18,416 bases of DNA from an uncultured Clostridia bacterium (GCA_934130975.1 CAKOYU010000022.1:1-18416); one strand, 5' to 3'. Positions 1 to 7,587 are shown, counted from the stretch's first letter. The notes: generated by a model not told the origin, from the letters alone. Numbers and translations: made by a program.

Positions 1-17
1 TTACCATTTTCTGTACT

Positions 18-593
18 TTATACTTTTCTATTTATTTCTCTATAAATATCTCCCCAATCATGAACTTCATTTAGATAACTGTTTTCTTCTAACTCTCTAC
101 CATAAATATTTCTAAAATAAAATGTTTTAATATTATTTCTGGCTAATTTCTCACATGTATTAGGATTATCATCAATCATTATATCAATCTTTTCATCACA
201 ACAAATTTTTAATTTATTTGGAATCTTCCAATAATATTTATCAAATTTTATATTATGCTTATTTATTTTATCTTCAACTAAAGTTATCATTTCATCAAAC
301 TCTGTTCCTCTTGCAGAAATTACAATAAGTTCATGTCCTTCTTTCTTCAGTAGTTTTAGTATTTCTTCTGCTCCTGGTCTTAGACAAGATTCACTTGTTA
401 ATTGTACTAAATATTTTTCAGCAAATCTTTCATATTGTTCTTCATTCCATCCATATTTCTCTTCTATCCAATAACTATTATTTACTTTTGATAATTCTCC
501 TTTCCTTTCATTATAATCAAACATAGCTGCACTATATCTAAATCTTTCTTCAAAATCTATTACAACTCCATCTATATCTATTCCTATTTTCAT
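18..593 (-). CDS. HAD-superfamily 5'-nucleotidase-like phosphatase
   Basis: This 191-residue protein has the HAD phosphatase motifs in order. The nucleophile motif I is IDIDGVV with D6 and D8, motif II is VISARG with S93, a lysine region (about K127-K129) suits motif III, and motif IV is IMIDDN with D141 and D142. The layout resembles the small 5'(3')-deoxyribonucleotidase/NIF-like HAD enzymes that remove phosphate from nucleotides or small phosphoesters; the true substrate cannot be read from sequence. The ATG follows AAAGGAG with a normal spacer. It is the last gene of a minus-strand run that also includes an HD remnant, CYTH, GNAT, Nudix and YjjX genes. The proteins at 5951-6508 and 3466-3891 are relatives in the same window. 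All catalytic residues are present, so it should be active. Family is confident; function within the family is inferred. Confidence 0.85.
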   Translation of the reverse strand: MKIGIDIDGVVIDFEERFRYSAAMFDYNERKGELSKVNNSYWIEEKYGWNEEQYERFAEKYLVQLTSESCLRPGAEEILKLLKKEGHELIVISARGTEFDEMITLVEDKINKHNIKFDKYYWKIPNKLKICCDEKIDIMIDDNPNTCEKLARNNIKTFYFRNIYGRELEENSYLNEVHDWGDIYREINRKV

Positions 594-628
594 AATCTAA
601 ATCTCCTTTTCCAAAATTGTATTATTCT

Positions 629-978
629 TCAACGATCTTCATATTCTTTTTCTGTACTTACTAATTTATTCATATTATCTTTACTATCAATTTCTAACAA
701 ACTTTTGCATGATCAAATTTAAGCCCATTTAATTCATTCGTAATTTTCAATTCTTCAAATCTTCCAATATCATGTAATAAACCAATCAGCTCTGCTAGCT
801 TTATATCTTCTCTACATAAATTCAATTTTTCAGCAATTTTTCTTGCATTTTCTGCTACATGATATGTATGTGCTACTTTTAATTAAAAACTTAAATGTTC
901 TTTATCTTCATATTGTTCTAAAAAGTCTTTAAAAACATTTTTGGCTTTTGGAATATCTAATATCATTTCCACCATCAT
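629..978 (-). pseudogene. HD-domain phosphohydrolase remnant (stop codon and frameshift)
   Basis: Reading the minus strand from the ATG at 978, five bases after the CYTH stop and preceded by GAAGGA, gives a recognisable HD-domain protein. It contains the stretches VAHTYHVAENARKIAEKL and IGLLHDIGRFEEL, with the metal-binding HD pair, followed by FDHAK. The frame is broken twice. A TAA at 883-885 replaces codon 32, just before the conserved AHTYHV helix. A single-base loss near 700-706, right after DHAK, shifts the remaining sequence (LLEIDSKDNMNKL and so on) into another frame, which ends at 629. HD phosphohydrolases cleave phosphoesters of nucleotides; this copy is almost certainly inactive. 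It sits between the CYTH and HAD genes, consistent with a former operon member. A sequencing error could explain one lesion, but two make decay more likely. Confidence 0.7.
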
Positions 979-983
979 TCCTT

Positions 984-1805
984 CTAAAATTTAAGTTCTT
1001 TCATATTATTTATATCTAAATCAATCTTTTTATAAATTTCATCAACAGTACATGAAATAGTATCTTTAAACGTATATCCTAAAATATTTAATATATTTTC
1101 TATGTCATCTTTATCCTTTCCTTCAATTTCAATATATGGTGATAATTTAGGCCATGTGTCAATATCTATCTCATGTTCATTTAATATATATTTTTCTCGT
1201 CTTTTTTCTTGATAACTTCTATATGAAAATCCTAATTTTTCAAGCAATTCATTTGTTTCTTCAAATGAACTTACTTCTATTTCTGTTTCTTGCATTTGTT
1301 GAATATTTGATTCATTATTCTTTAAAATATGTTTTATTGTTAAAGTCGTTTTTTCTTTTATCTCTTTGCTTTCTTTTTTCTCAATAGTTTTTCTTAATCT
1401 AATCCATTTTTTAGGAGTAGCTTTATATTTATTTATAAATTCATTTAGTTCCTTACTATTTAACATTCCTAATATTTGTTGTTTTTCTAATGTAAATATA
1501 TCTGATAACTTATTAATTTTAAAATTTCTTTTTAAAAAATCTATTTCTTCATCATTTAATAATTGATCTATTTCTTGAAAAAGATTTCTTATTTTAGCTA
1601 ATGCTATGTCCTTCCTTAATTCTATAATTTCATTATTTAATTCATATAAATTAGAATTATATCTTTGATTTATGTACATTAAATCATATACACATAAATA
1701 TTGTTCTGATGAACTAATATATTTTCCTCCTGCTTTTTTTATTTTGTTTGATATTTCTTCTTTATCGATATTTAAAACTTTTACCTCTAACTCCATACTA
1801 CTCAT
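984..1805 (-). CDS. CYTH-domain (triphosphate tunnel) protein
   Basis: The 273-residue protein opens with the CYTH signature ExExK (E5, E7, K9). It later shows WIRLRK (134-139), TTLTIKH (153-159), ETEIEV (173-178), YQEKRREKY (198-206), EIDIDTWP (212-219) and YIEIEG (224-229). These strands line the tunnel of CYTH enzymes, which bind a triphosphate with metal and include thiamine triphosphatases, polyphosphatases and class IV adenylate cyclases. It is longer than the usual 170-200 residues because of a charged, helical insertion of about 90 residues (roughly 42-132) between the first helix and the RLR strand. GAGGAG lies nine bases before the first ATG; a second ATG is at codon 4. It ends five bases before the HD remnant and follows the GNAT gene by 70 bases. 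Family is clear; the reaction is not resolved. Confidence 0.85.
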   Translation of the reverse strand: MSSMELEVKVLNIDKEEISNKIKKAGGKYISSSEQYLCVYDLMYINQRYNSNLYELNNEIIELRKDIALAKIRNLFQEIDQLLNDEEIDFLKRNFKINKLSDIFTLEKQQILGMLNSKELNEFINKYKATPKKWIRLRKTIEKKESKEIKEKTTLTIKHILKNNESNIQQMQETEIEVSSFEETNELLEKLGFSYRSYQEKRREKYILNEHEIDIDTWPKLSPYIEIEGKDKDDIENILNILGYTFKDTISCTVDEIYKKIDLDINNMKELKF

Positions 1806-1875
1806 ATTACATTTCTCCTCTTTATGTTCACACTATATCACAACTCAGCAATTCTTCATAGCTTTATAATCAGAA

Positions 1876-2292
1876 CTACAAATATTTCACCAAAAAATAT
1901 TTTGATAACTTTGGTTCTTTCTTATCTTCTCTTACAAACTCAATTTTAAATCCACATTTTTCATAAAATTTAGGTGCTTGGAAACCATATGTTGTTAAAT
2001 TTATATTTTCAAATTTTTTGGCCTTATAATATTCTTCAACTGCCATTACAAGCTGACTTCCAATCTTCTTTCCTCTATATTCTTCTAATACAATAAGGTC
2101 TCCTATATGTATTTCTTTATAATACGAATGTCCTGTTATAATACCAACAATTTTATCATCTTTCTTTGCTATAAATGTAAATGTTTCATAATTGCATATT
2201 ACTCCATTTTGTTTTGCATATTTATTAAATTCTTCATTTATAATTTTATAAATTCTTTCATCTGTATTATTTACAAGTTCGATTTTTAGCAT
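1876..2292 (-). CDS. GNAT-family N-acetyltransferase
   Basis: This is a 138-residue single-domain GNAT protein. The acetyl-CoA pyrophosphate loop is visible as RGKKIG (73-78) in LIVLEEYRGKKIGSQLV. The C-terminal FYEKCGFK (109-116) is the usual motif B end, where the tyrosine and the GF turn close the fold. Such enzymes transfer an acetyl group from acetyl-CoA to an amine on a small molecule or protein; the acceptor cannot be predicted here. GGGGTG precedes the ATG. It lies 43 bases after the Nudix gene and 70 before the CYTH gene on the same strand, so it is probably co-transcribed. No membrane or signal sequence is present. Family is confident and substrate unknown. Confidence 0.88.
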   Translation of the reverse strand: MLKIELVNNTDERIYKIINEEFNKYAKQNGVICNYETFTFIAKKDDKIVGIITGHSYYKEIHIGDLIVLEEYRGKKIGSQLVMAVEEYYKAKKFENINLTTYGFQAPKFYEKCGFKIEFVREDKKEPKLSKYFLVKYL

Positions 2293-2335
2293 ATTTTTTC
2301 ACCCCATAAAAATTCTAATTCTTTTTCTATTTTCA

Positions 2336-2866
2336 TTATTCTATACTTTTATTTTTAATATATTTAAAAAGCCATTTATATTCTTCCTCGTGTATTAGTA
2401 AACCTCCAACTTTATCTTCTACCATTTTTTCTAAATCTTTATAAAAAACATATTTAACCTCTGATACTTCATTATCTTCAAAAATATATTCTTCTATCTT
2501 TTTATTGCAATTTAATAAATATACATATTGAAATTCCATATTTTTAAGATTCTTTGTGCTTTTTATTGTTGTAATATATTGCAAATCTTTTTCTTCTGTT
2601 TCTACTCCTAATTCTTCTTTTAGTTCTCTAATCGCTCCATCAATTACACTTTCTCCTGCTCTTATATGTCCTGCTCCTGATATATCCCAACAATTAGGAT
2701 GTGACTTCTTACTTGCACTTCTTTTTTGTAGTAATAGCTCATTTTTATCATTTATTATCCAAACATGTGCGGTTCTATGAAAGTTACCATTTTCGTGTGC
2801 TTGTTGTTTTTCCTTTTTCTCTCCTATTGGATTATTATTTTCATCAAATATATCTATGTATTCCAT
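2336..2866 (-). CDS. Nudix hydrolase, Idi-like architecture
   Basis: The 176-residue protein has a perfect Nudix box from G66 to V88 (G-x5-E-x7-REL-x-EE-x-GV), with E72, R80, E81, E84 and E85 for metal binding. The N-terminus (MEYIDIFDENNNPIG, then RTAHVWIIN and LLLQKRS) is typical of the subgroup annotated as isopentenyl-diphosphate isomerase-like or YfcD-like Nudix proteins. These hydrolyse nucleoside diphosphates linked to another moiety. AGAGGA precedes the ATG. It resembles the Nudix protein at 8044-8592 closely in layout (both start MEY-DI-DEN and carry a VSEVKYV-YKD segment near the C-terminus), suggesting an old duplication or parallel acquisition. It lies between yjjX and the GNAT gene. 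Family is certain; substrate is unknown. Confidence 0.92.
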   Translation of the reverse strand: MEYIDIFDENNNPIGEKKEKQQAHENGNFHRTAHVWIINDKNELLLQKRSASKKSHPNCWDISGAGHIRAGESVIDGAIRELKEELGVETEEKDLQYITTIKSTKNLKNMEFQYVYLLNCNKKIEEYIFEDNEVSEVKYVFYKDLEKMVEDKVGGLLIHEEEYKWLFKYIKNKSIE

Positions 2867-2938
2867 AATTATTTTTCCTCTTTTCTAAATAATCTTTATG
2901 TTTAATTTATATCACAAAAATTATAATTTGCTTTTCAG

Positions 2939-3469
2939 CTATTTCCATAAATCTCCATTGATATGTTTTGTTAGTGCCATTATAAAAGCATTTCTTGTCA
3001 AATCAATTCTTGACACTTTATCTTTTGTTAAGAAGCTTATTCCTCCTTTTCCTTTGCCTAAATCTTTTCCATCAAATATTTTATCCATAACTTTTCCAAG
3101 TTCAGTTTCTTTTATCTCATCTATATACTTATCTGGAATAGGAAAACCTTGACTAGTTCCTACACTTTGAAATCCTTTTGAATCTTCTATAACTACTGCA
3201 TTTATATCAATCCATTCTCCTAGCAAATTTGTAATTCCAGCTTCACTTGACACATAAAAATCTGCTTCTATATTATTATTTATAGCATACTCTTTTAAAT
3301 TCTTTACTCTATTTTTAGCTCCTCTAAGTATTTCTTCATTTATTGGTTGGTCTCCCACATTTGAACTTACTGGTATTCCTTTTATTTCTATATTATCGAA
3401 GTATTTTTCAAAGGCTTGTTTTGCTCCTTCTATTTTTCCTGGATTTTTTGTTCCAATTAATATCTTCAC
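2939..3469 (-). CDS. yjjX: Inosine/xanthosine triphosphatase, YjjX (DUF84) family
   Basis: The 176-residue protein starts with the family signature ILIGTKNPGKIEGAKQAF and continues with VSSNVGDQP, EILRGAKNR, VSSEAGI and a C-terminal LTRNAFIMAL. That is the full DUF84/YjjX domain at normal length. These enzymes hydrolyse ITP and XTP to the diphosphates, clearing deaminated purine nucleotides from the pool. The start codon is GTG at 3467-3469, overlapping the TGA stop of the HAD fragment upstream (GTGA), with AAAGGAG about 11 bases before it. This suggests translational coupling to the decayed upstream reading frame. It lies in the same run as Nudix, CYTH and HAD genes, which fits nucleotide-pool cleaning. 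Confidence 0.88.
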   Translation of the reverse strand: MKILIGTKNPGKIEGAKQAFEKYFDNIEIKGIPVSSNVGDQPINEEILRGAKNRVKNLKEYAINNNIEADFYVSSEAGITNLLGEWIDINAVVIEDSKGFQSVGTSQGFPIPDKYIDEIKETELGKVMDKIFDGKDLGKGKGGISFLTKDKVSRIDLTRNAFIMALTKHINGDLWK

Positions 3470-3891
3470 TCGCTCTGCATCTCCTTTATATATCTATATA
3501 TTTCTCCCCAATTACTTACTTCTTTCAAGTTTTCATTTTGTTCTAATACTTTCATCTCTTTATCTCTGAAATATATTGTTTTTATTCCATTTGATGATAA
3601 TTGTTTACAAACATCATATGAATCATCTTTCATTGCTTCAATCATCCCACCTCTTGCTGAAATAATAATAAGTTCATTTCCTTCTTTTTGTAACATATCT
3701 ATTACATCTTTGGCACCTGGTATTAAAGGAGTGAATTTTGATAATTTCAAAAAATATTTATTAATAAAATTCATTCTTTCTTCATCTGTCCAATCATATC
3801 TATTTCTTAAATAATGTTCATTTTATCTTATTTTTACTTTTTTATCATAACCACAAAAATTCTCAAATGCAGTAAATTCAACTATTGATTC
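3466..3891 (-). pseudogene. Decayed 5'-nucleotidase-like HAD protein
   Basis: The open part (ATG at 3774 to TGA at 3466, 102 residues) matches the C-terminal half of the HAD protein at 18-593: IPGAKDVIDML, then IIISARGG (motif II), then GIKTIYFRD and NWGEIYRYI. In-frame sequence upstream still reads as HAD-like protein (EHYLRNRYDWTDEER) but has a TAA at 3823-3825, and the motif I aspartates are absent. Motif II runs almost directly into KDDSYDVC, the position of motif IV (IDDNPNTC in the relative). About 35-40 residues including the motif III lysine have therefore been lost without shifting the frame. A protein from the internal ATG could be made but would have no nucleophile. Its stop overlaps the yjjX start, so translation here could still feed yjjX. 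Confidence 0.75.
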
Positions 3892-3926
3892 GTTGCATTG
3901 ACATTAAGCTTTACCTTTTATAACTT

Positions 3927-4681
3927 TTACTCATCCTCATTTGTTAAGCTATTGTCTTCTAAACTATCGTCTTTTTTTACATAGTTTTCTAAATTTAATT
4001 CTTTCTTAAATTCTTCTTCTGTTGGCAAATATAATTTATACTTTGAAGCAAATATTTGATTATTATCTTCTGGCAAAGTATATTTTACAATTTGGTCACT
4101 TTTATCTGCACAAAGAACTATTCCAATTGGCGGATTATCTCCTTCATTCATCATTTCTCTTGTATAATAATTTACATACATTTGCATTTGTCCTATATCT
4201 TGATGTGTTAAATCTCCTAGTTTTAAATCTATTATTACAAAGCATTTTAATATATAGTTGTAGAATACTAAATCTATAAAGAAATGTCTACCATCAAATG
4301 TTATTTTTTGTTGTCTTGATACAAAAGAAAATCCTCTTCCTACATTAACAATCTGTAATGTGACCAACTTAATTCGTCACACAGTGTGTGACGATTTGGA
4401 AAAGCACGATAAAATTGTCTCATATACTTTAAATTTGTAACTGTAAAACCTTTTCCAAATTCACTTGTTAACTGTTCTGATAAATATTCCAATAATTTTT
4501 TACCATATTCTGCTCTATCATTTTCTCCACATGCTTTATGTATTTCTTGTCCTATTTCCCAATATGCTTGTACCATTGCAGAATTGACGACAGTATATAC
4601 TTTTGATTGTGCTGTTAGTACACTATTTCTAATTCTTTTATATGATTCTTCTGGTTGTATTGTTATTTGGTTATCTTCCAT
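3927..4681 (-). pseudogene. DUF1016/PDDEXK nuclease (YhcG family), internally deleted
   Basis: Two reading frames together give the ends of one DUF1016 protein. The upstream piece (4681 to 4340) is the N-terminal DUF1016_N domain, with VNSAMVQAYWEIGQEI, EFGKGFTVTNLKYMRQFY and ELSWSHYRLLM. It then hits TAG. The downstream piece (from about 4358) resumes in another frame at VGRGFSFVSRQQKITFDG and carries the PDDEXK core (FFIDLVFYN, IDLKLGDL, YVNYYTR, PPIGIVLC). In intact relatives well over 100 residues separate these two segments, so the middle is deleted and the frame is lost. AAGGAGG precedes the start at 4681. The family contains nucleases found in mobile and defence-type contexts. It lies 11 bases after a serine protease gene. 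The copy should not produce an active enzyme. Confidence 0.82.
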
Positions 4682-4692
4682 AGATTTCCTCC

Positions 4693-5388
4693 TTATTTTA
4701 CCAATTCTTTAAATTCTTCAAATTGTTTAATTATATTTATAGGAATAGCATAACCTATACCTAAATTCAAATTATTTTGCATCTCTTTAATTAGCTGTTG
4801 AATTGTTTTTATTGGATCTATACCTCCAATTGAAAACATAACTCCTCCAGACTTCGCATTCTGTACTTGTTTTAAAAAATTTGAAAGTGAGCCATGTTTT
4901 GCATTAATTACTCCAACTAATTCTCCTTCTGCATTAAATAGTGGTCCACCCGAATTCCCATGGTTTACAGAACAATCTATTCTTATTAGTTCTATGTTAC
5001 CTTTATTTTCAAATCCTGCTATATTAGCCGATAAAGCAGTAATTTTATCTATATTATTTGGAAATCCAACTGCAAAAGCCTCATTTCCTATTTTTACTGT
5101 ATTAGAATCTTTTATTCTAACAGCTGGACCAATCTTATGTGGAAATTCTATAATAGCTATGTCTATATCTCTATTAGTCATTTTAACTTGACCTATGAAA
5201 CCATTATTTCTTCCTGAAAATCTCGCTACAATTTTTATATTATCCACTATACAATGTGCACATGTTATTACTATATTTCCATCTCCAATTATTGTTCCTG
5301 TTCCAGATGAAATTGGATTAGTATCTATGCATGATAATACATTAACTACAGAATCTTTTACTTTTTCATAACTACTAGAAAAATCCAT
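4693..5388 (-). CDS. Trypsin-like serine protease without signal peptide
   Basis: The 231-residue protein is a chymotrypsin-fold peptidase related to the HtrA/DegP protease domain. The triad is visible: H45 in VITCAHC, D76 in DIDIAIIEF, and S146 in NHGNSGGPLF. A C-terminal PDZ domain is absent, and there is no signal peptide or membrane segment, so the enzyme should be cytoplasmic. A segment near 165-200 is longer than in typical DegP domains. AAAGGAAG lies about ten bases before the ATG. The broken DUF1016 nuclease follows after 11 bases, probably in the same transcript. Stand-alone cytoplasmic trypsin-like proteases next to nucleases occur in accessory and defence-like loci, but a defence role here is only a guess. 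Confidence 0.85.
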   Translation of the reverse strand: MDFSSSYEKVKDSVVNVLSCIDTNPISSGTGTIIGDGNIVITCAHCIVDNIKIVARFSGRNNGFIGQVKMTNRDIDIAIIEFPHKIGPAVRIKDSNTVKIGNEAFAVGFPNNIDKITALSANIAGFENKGNIELIRIDCSVNHGNSGGPLFNAEGELVGVINAKHGSLSNFLKQVQNAKSGGVMFSIGGIDPIKTIQQLIKEMQNNLNLGIGYAIPINIIKQFEEFKELVK

Positions 5389-5950
5389 CTATTACACGCT
5401 TCCTTTATTGTATATTTTTTACATATCTTATCATAAAAAGCCTAAAAAAGAAAGCCTTTTGAGAAAGACTTCCAATTTAATCTTTACTTCTAAACATTTT
5501 ATTAAACACACTCCAATATGCATATATGTTGGATCTGGTAAAGATACCAGTTTTTTTATTTTTTTGACCCATCAACCGTTTACCAGGTTGTGTTTTATCT
5601 ATATAATATTTATTATTTAAAAGCATATTTTTATATAATTACAGGTTATTTTCCAGTACAGTTGACATATCATAAAACGTTGACATTTTTGGATTTATTT
5701 AAGTTTTAATACCGCAACGCACTCCACATGTGTTCAGTTAAAAATGTTTTGAGATTTTTTAGTGTATGTTAAGTAACTTTAAATCCTATATTTTGCTGAA
5801 TTTTTTATTACTTTTTTGATTAATTTTAGTAGTATAAATATTTTAAAAATTTTAGTCTTTTTGTAAATTAATTTTACTTTGGTTAGATTTTAGTTAAATG
5901 TTTTTAAGATTATCTATATACCTAATATCTATAATATGATGTCTCATTCT
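5389..5950. other. 562-bp intergenic region, no supported gene
   Basis: This stretch is extremely AT-rich, especially after 5750. A 70-codon plus-strand frame at 5408-5620 has no ribosome binding site or family resemblance and is not called. The region contains one hairpin with a T tract (5535-5557) and two TTGACA hexamers, at about 5664 and 5681, each preceded by G or CG and 17 bases apart. I cannot pair either with a convincing -10 and a downstream plus-strand gene. No terminator is obvious for the HAD gene ending at 5951. Confidence 0.5.
5535..5557 (+). terminator. Orphan intrinsic terminator-like hairpin
   Basis: CTGGTA and TACCAG form a 6-bp stem around the loop AAGA, followed directly by seven T on the plus strand. 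The shape is that of a short rho-independent terminator, but no plus-strand gene lies upstream. It may serve an unannotated transcript or be a leftover. Confidence 0.35.
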
Positions 5951-6508
5951 TTATTTTTTATATTCATTTATTTTACATTCTAATTCTATCCAATTTTCGA
6001 CTCTTTCAATATATGTATTAATCTTTTTATTAACCTCTGATGTATATAAAATTGTTTTTATTTCTTCTTTTTTTATTGCTTCACAGTTTTTTATTGAATC
6101 ATCAATCATTATTTCTATATCATTATTTATACAGTCTATTTGTTTATCAAATGAATTAAAAATAATATTGGTATAATTTACATTATTGTTCTTTAAGTAT
6201 TCTAATGTTGTTTTTTCTGTTCCTGGAAATTTTGTTTCTCCTCTTGATGTTATAAATATAATTTCATGCCCTTCATTTAATAGTCTTTGTATAACATCTT
6301 TGGCTTTACTTTTTAAAGTAACATTTTTACATATTTCATTAATATATTCCTTAAAAAATTTTTTTATATTTTCAGTAGGAATTTCTCCTCTCATTACTTC
6401 TACAATATATCTAACCCCATCTCCACTCTTTTCATATTTTTCTAAATAGTCTTTCATTATTTGTGAAGTATTAGTTAATACATCATCTATGTCAATTCCT
6501 ATTATCAT
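5951..6508 (-). CDS. HAD-superfamily 5'-nucleotidase-like phosphatase
   Basis: The 185-residue protein has HAD motif I IGIDIDDVL with D6 and D8, motif II FITSRG with T87, a lysine at K122, and motif IV IMIDDS with D136 and D137. It belongs to the same small 5'-nucleotidase-like group as the proteins at 18-593 and 3466-3891 but is clearly divergent. It has DDV instead of DGV, and a different cap segment between motifs I and II (about residues 12-65). Likely chemistry is dephosphorylation of a nucleotide or phosphosugar. AAGGAG precedes the ATG with a seven-base spacer. It stands alone, with roughly 500 non-coding bases on each side, unlike its relative at 18-593. Confidence 0.83.
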   Translation of the reverse strand: MIIGIDIDDVLTNTSQIMKDYLEKYEKSGDGVRYIVEVMRGEIPTENIKKFFKEYINEICKNVTLKSKAKDVIQRLLNEGHEIIFITSRGETKFPGTEKTTLEYLKNNNVNYTNIIFNSFDKQIDCINNDIEIMIDDSIKNCEAIKKEEIKTILYTSEVNKKINTYIERVENWIELECKINEYKK

Positions 6509-6713
6509 TTTTCTATCTCCTTGTACAAAAACTTTATTATTAATTGTATCTCAAAAAGCTTAATCTTACAAGGTTTTACGAGAATAATTTTATAAAAAAT
6601 ACACTGAAATGTACGCACTCTGCATATTCTCTGCAATATTTTTCTCTTAACAGAGTATCAGAAAGCTTGTCTTTCTATATGTTTACAGGAAATGCTCTGC
6701 TTTCCTTATCCTG

Positions 6714-6740
6714 CCCTTAAATTTTCTAAAAATTTAAGGG
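6714..6740. repeat. 12-bp inverted repeat hairpin
   Basis: CCCTTAAATTTT and AAAATTTAAGGG form a perfect 12-bp stem with the three-base loop CTA. No T tract follows on either strand, so it is not a standard terminator. It lies in the hairpin-rich stretch between the HAD gene and the MazF-like gene. Confidence 0.6.
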
Positions 6741-6875
6741 TACTAATAAAAGAGAAATATTTTATAAAAACACTTCCCTACAAAAACTACATGAGCTACT
6801 CATATATACGTGAGATCTAAAACCTCAAATTAGATTAATCTATATTATTAAAATATGCAATTTCAAAAAATATAT

Positions 6876-6908
6876 GCAAAAAGAGTAAAGTTTTAAACCT
6901 TTACTCTT
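6876..6908 (-). terminator. Terminator downstream of the MazF-like gene
   Basis: On the minus strand AAGAGTAAAG and CTTTACTCTT make a 10-bp stem with an eight-base loop, leading into a short T run (CTTTTTGC). It lies 80 bases after the stop of the toxin gene at 6988 and is a good intrinsic terminator for it. Confidence 0.65.
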
Positions 6909-6987
6909 AAATCAACCTTATATATTTCTATATAAGTAAGATCCACCTTACGTGGAAAATATTTATTAATTTAATTATACCATAAAT

Positions 6988-7374
6988 TTATACAATGTCA
7001 AGATTTTTTAAAAGCCTTTTTTCCAGCCTTTCCATAAATTCTGGTGTCATTTTTCCTATTTTATAAATTAAACGAGATTTATCTATACAAGTGATTTGTT
7101 CTGCTTTTGCTTTAAATGGTAATTTATTTAATTTTCCTTCTTCTAAATCTTTTTCTAAAATCTTTTCATGAGTGTCGTATAACTTAGGAGAACTTGAAAT
7201 TGGAATTACTACTACTGTACTTGAAATACTATTTTTATAAGAATCCTGCATAATAATCCCCATATGAGTGTTACATAATTCTTTTCCTACATTTTGTCCA
7301 AATTCTATTAAATATATTTCTCCTTTTCTTGGTCTTATAGGGTGCAAATTATTTTTCATCAAAATCGAAAGCAT
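6988..7374 (-). CDS. MazF/PemK-like toxin (solitary)
   Basis: The protein shows the MazF fold order: RPRKGEIYLIEFG (strand 1 with the RGEIY-type motif), MGIIMQDS, TVVVIPISSS, LPFKAKAEQI and a C-terminal IGKMTPEFMERLEKRL helix. MazF/PemK toxins are ribonucleases of type II toxin-antitoxin systems. No antitoxin-sized gene sits upstream, so it is a solitary copy or a MazF-fold regulator. The start is uncertain. The ATG at 7374 and a second at 7359 both lack a good ribosome binding site, and the frame stays open further upstream into sequence that looks like a plus-strand phage remnant. A recombination junction near 7375-7400 may have removed the original 5' end. The NTH segment in place of the usual RP near the second strand is also unusual. 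Confidence 0.7.
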   Translation of the reverse strand: MLSILMKNNLHPIRPRKGEIYLIEFGQNVGKELCNTHMGIIMQDSYKNSISSTVVVIPISSSPKLYDTHEKILEKDLEEGKLNKLPFKAKAEQITCIDKSRLIYKIGKMTPEFMERLEKRLLKNLDIV

Positions 7375-7379
7375 TGCAA

Positions 7380-7586
7380 TTACTGGCTTACAAGGCTTGT
7401 TGTTACATTGTAACGAACCTGTAACGTTTTTGTCACGGAGAGATAGAGATAGAACTAGATATAGAGTTAGAGAAAGAATCTGACTAGACTAAACTAAATT
7501 TATTTTTGATATGTGATGCTTTAAATATTAGCTTGAAAGATTTTTTTGATGATGAAATATTTGAAGATGCTGAAATAAAAGACTAA
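7380..7586 (+). pseudogene. Possible prophage replication-gene remnant
   Basis: Plus-strand reading near 7390-7483 gives LLLHCNEPVT and then a charged repetitive tail RRDRDRTRYRVRERI ending in TGA. Tails of this kind (CNxPVT followed by alternating D/R/Y repeats) are common in DnaD-like phage replisome organisers of Firmicutes. A second plus-strand frame, roughly 7487-7586, reads DALNISLKDFFDDEIFED and ends in TAA two bases before a bidirectional terminator. Neither piece has a start. The remnant abuts the 5' end of the MazF-like gene on the other strand. The assignment rests on sequence style only. Confidence 0.3.
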
Positions 7587-7587
7587 T

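Larger units (their letters stand above)
6509..6987. other. 479-bp intergenic region rich in hairpins
   Basis: No gene is supported here. Successive inverted repeats are visible: AGAAAG/CTTTCT near 6669-6685, AGGAAA/TTTCCT near 6687-6706, the strong hairpin at 6714-6740, ATGAG/CTCAT near 6791-6803, the palindrome TAGATTAATCTA near 6831-6842, and the terminator at 6876-6908. An element AATATT-TCTCTT near 6637-6650 recurs inverted near 6750-6762, enclosing the first three. A near-direct repeat ATTTTATAAAAA is found near 6588 and 6759. Confidence 0.5.

Noticed and set aside
4375..4393. Perfect 19-base inverted repeat CGTCACACA-G-TGTGTGACG
   Set aside because: It lies inside the coding part of the DUF1016 N-terminal domain just before the conserved ELSWSHYRLL motif, so it is best explained by the codons rather than as an operator.
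5408..5620. 70-codon plus-strand frame
   Set aside because: It has no ribosome binding site, no recognisable motif, and contains a terminator-like hairpin within it.
5664..5687. Two TTGACA hexamers 17 bases apart
   Set aside because: Considered as tandem promoters, but neither has a convincing -10 box at the right spacing and no plus-strand gene follows.
7431..7485. Short purine-rich repeats (AGATAGAGATAG and similar)
   Set aside because: Considered as a CRISPR or iteron array, but the units are irregular and without spacers; they fit a repetitive D/R/Y-coding tail better.
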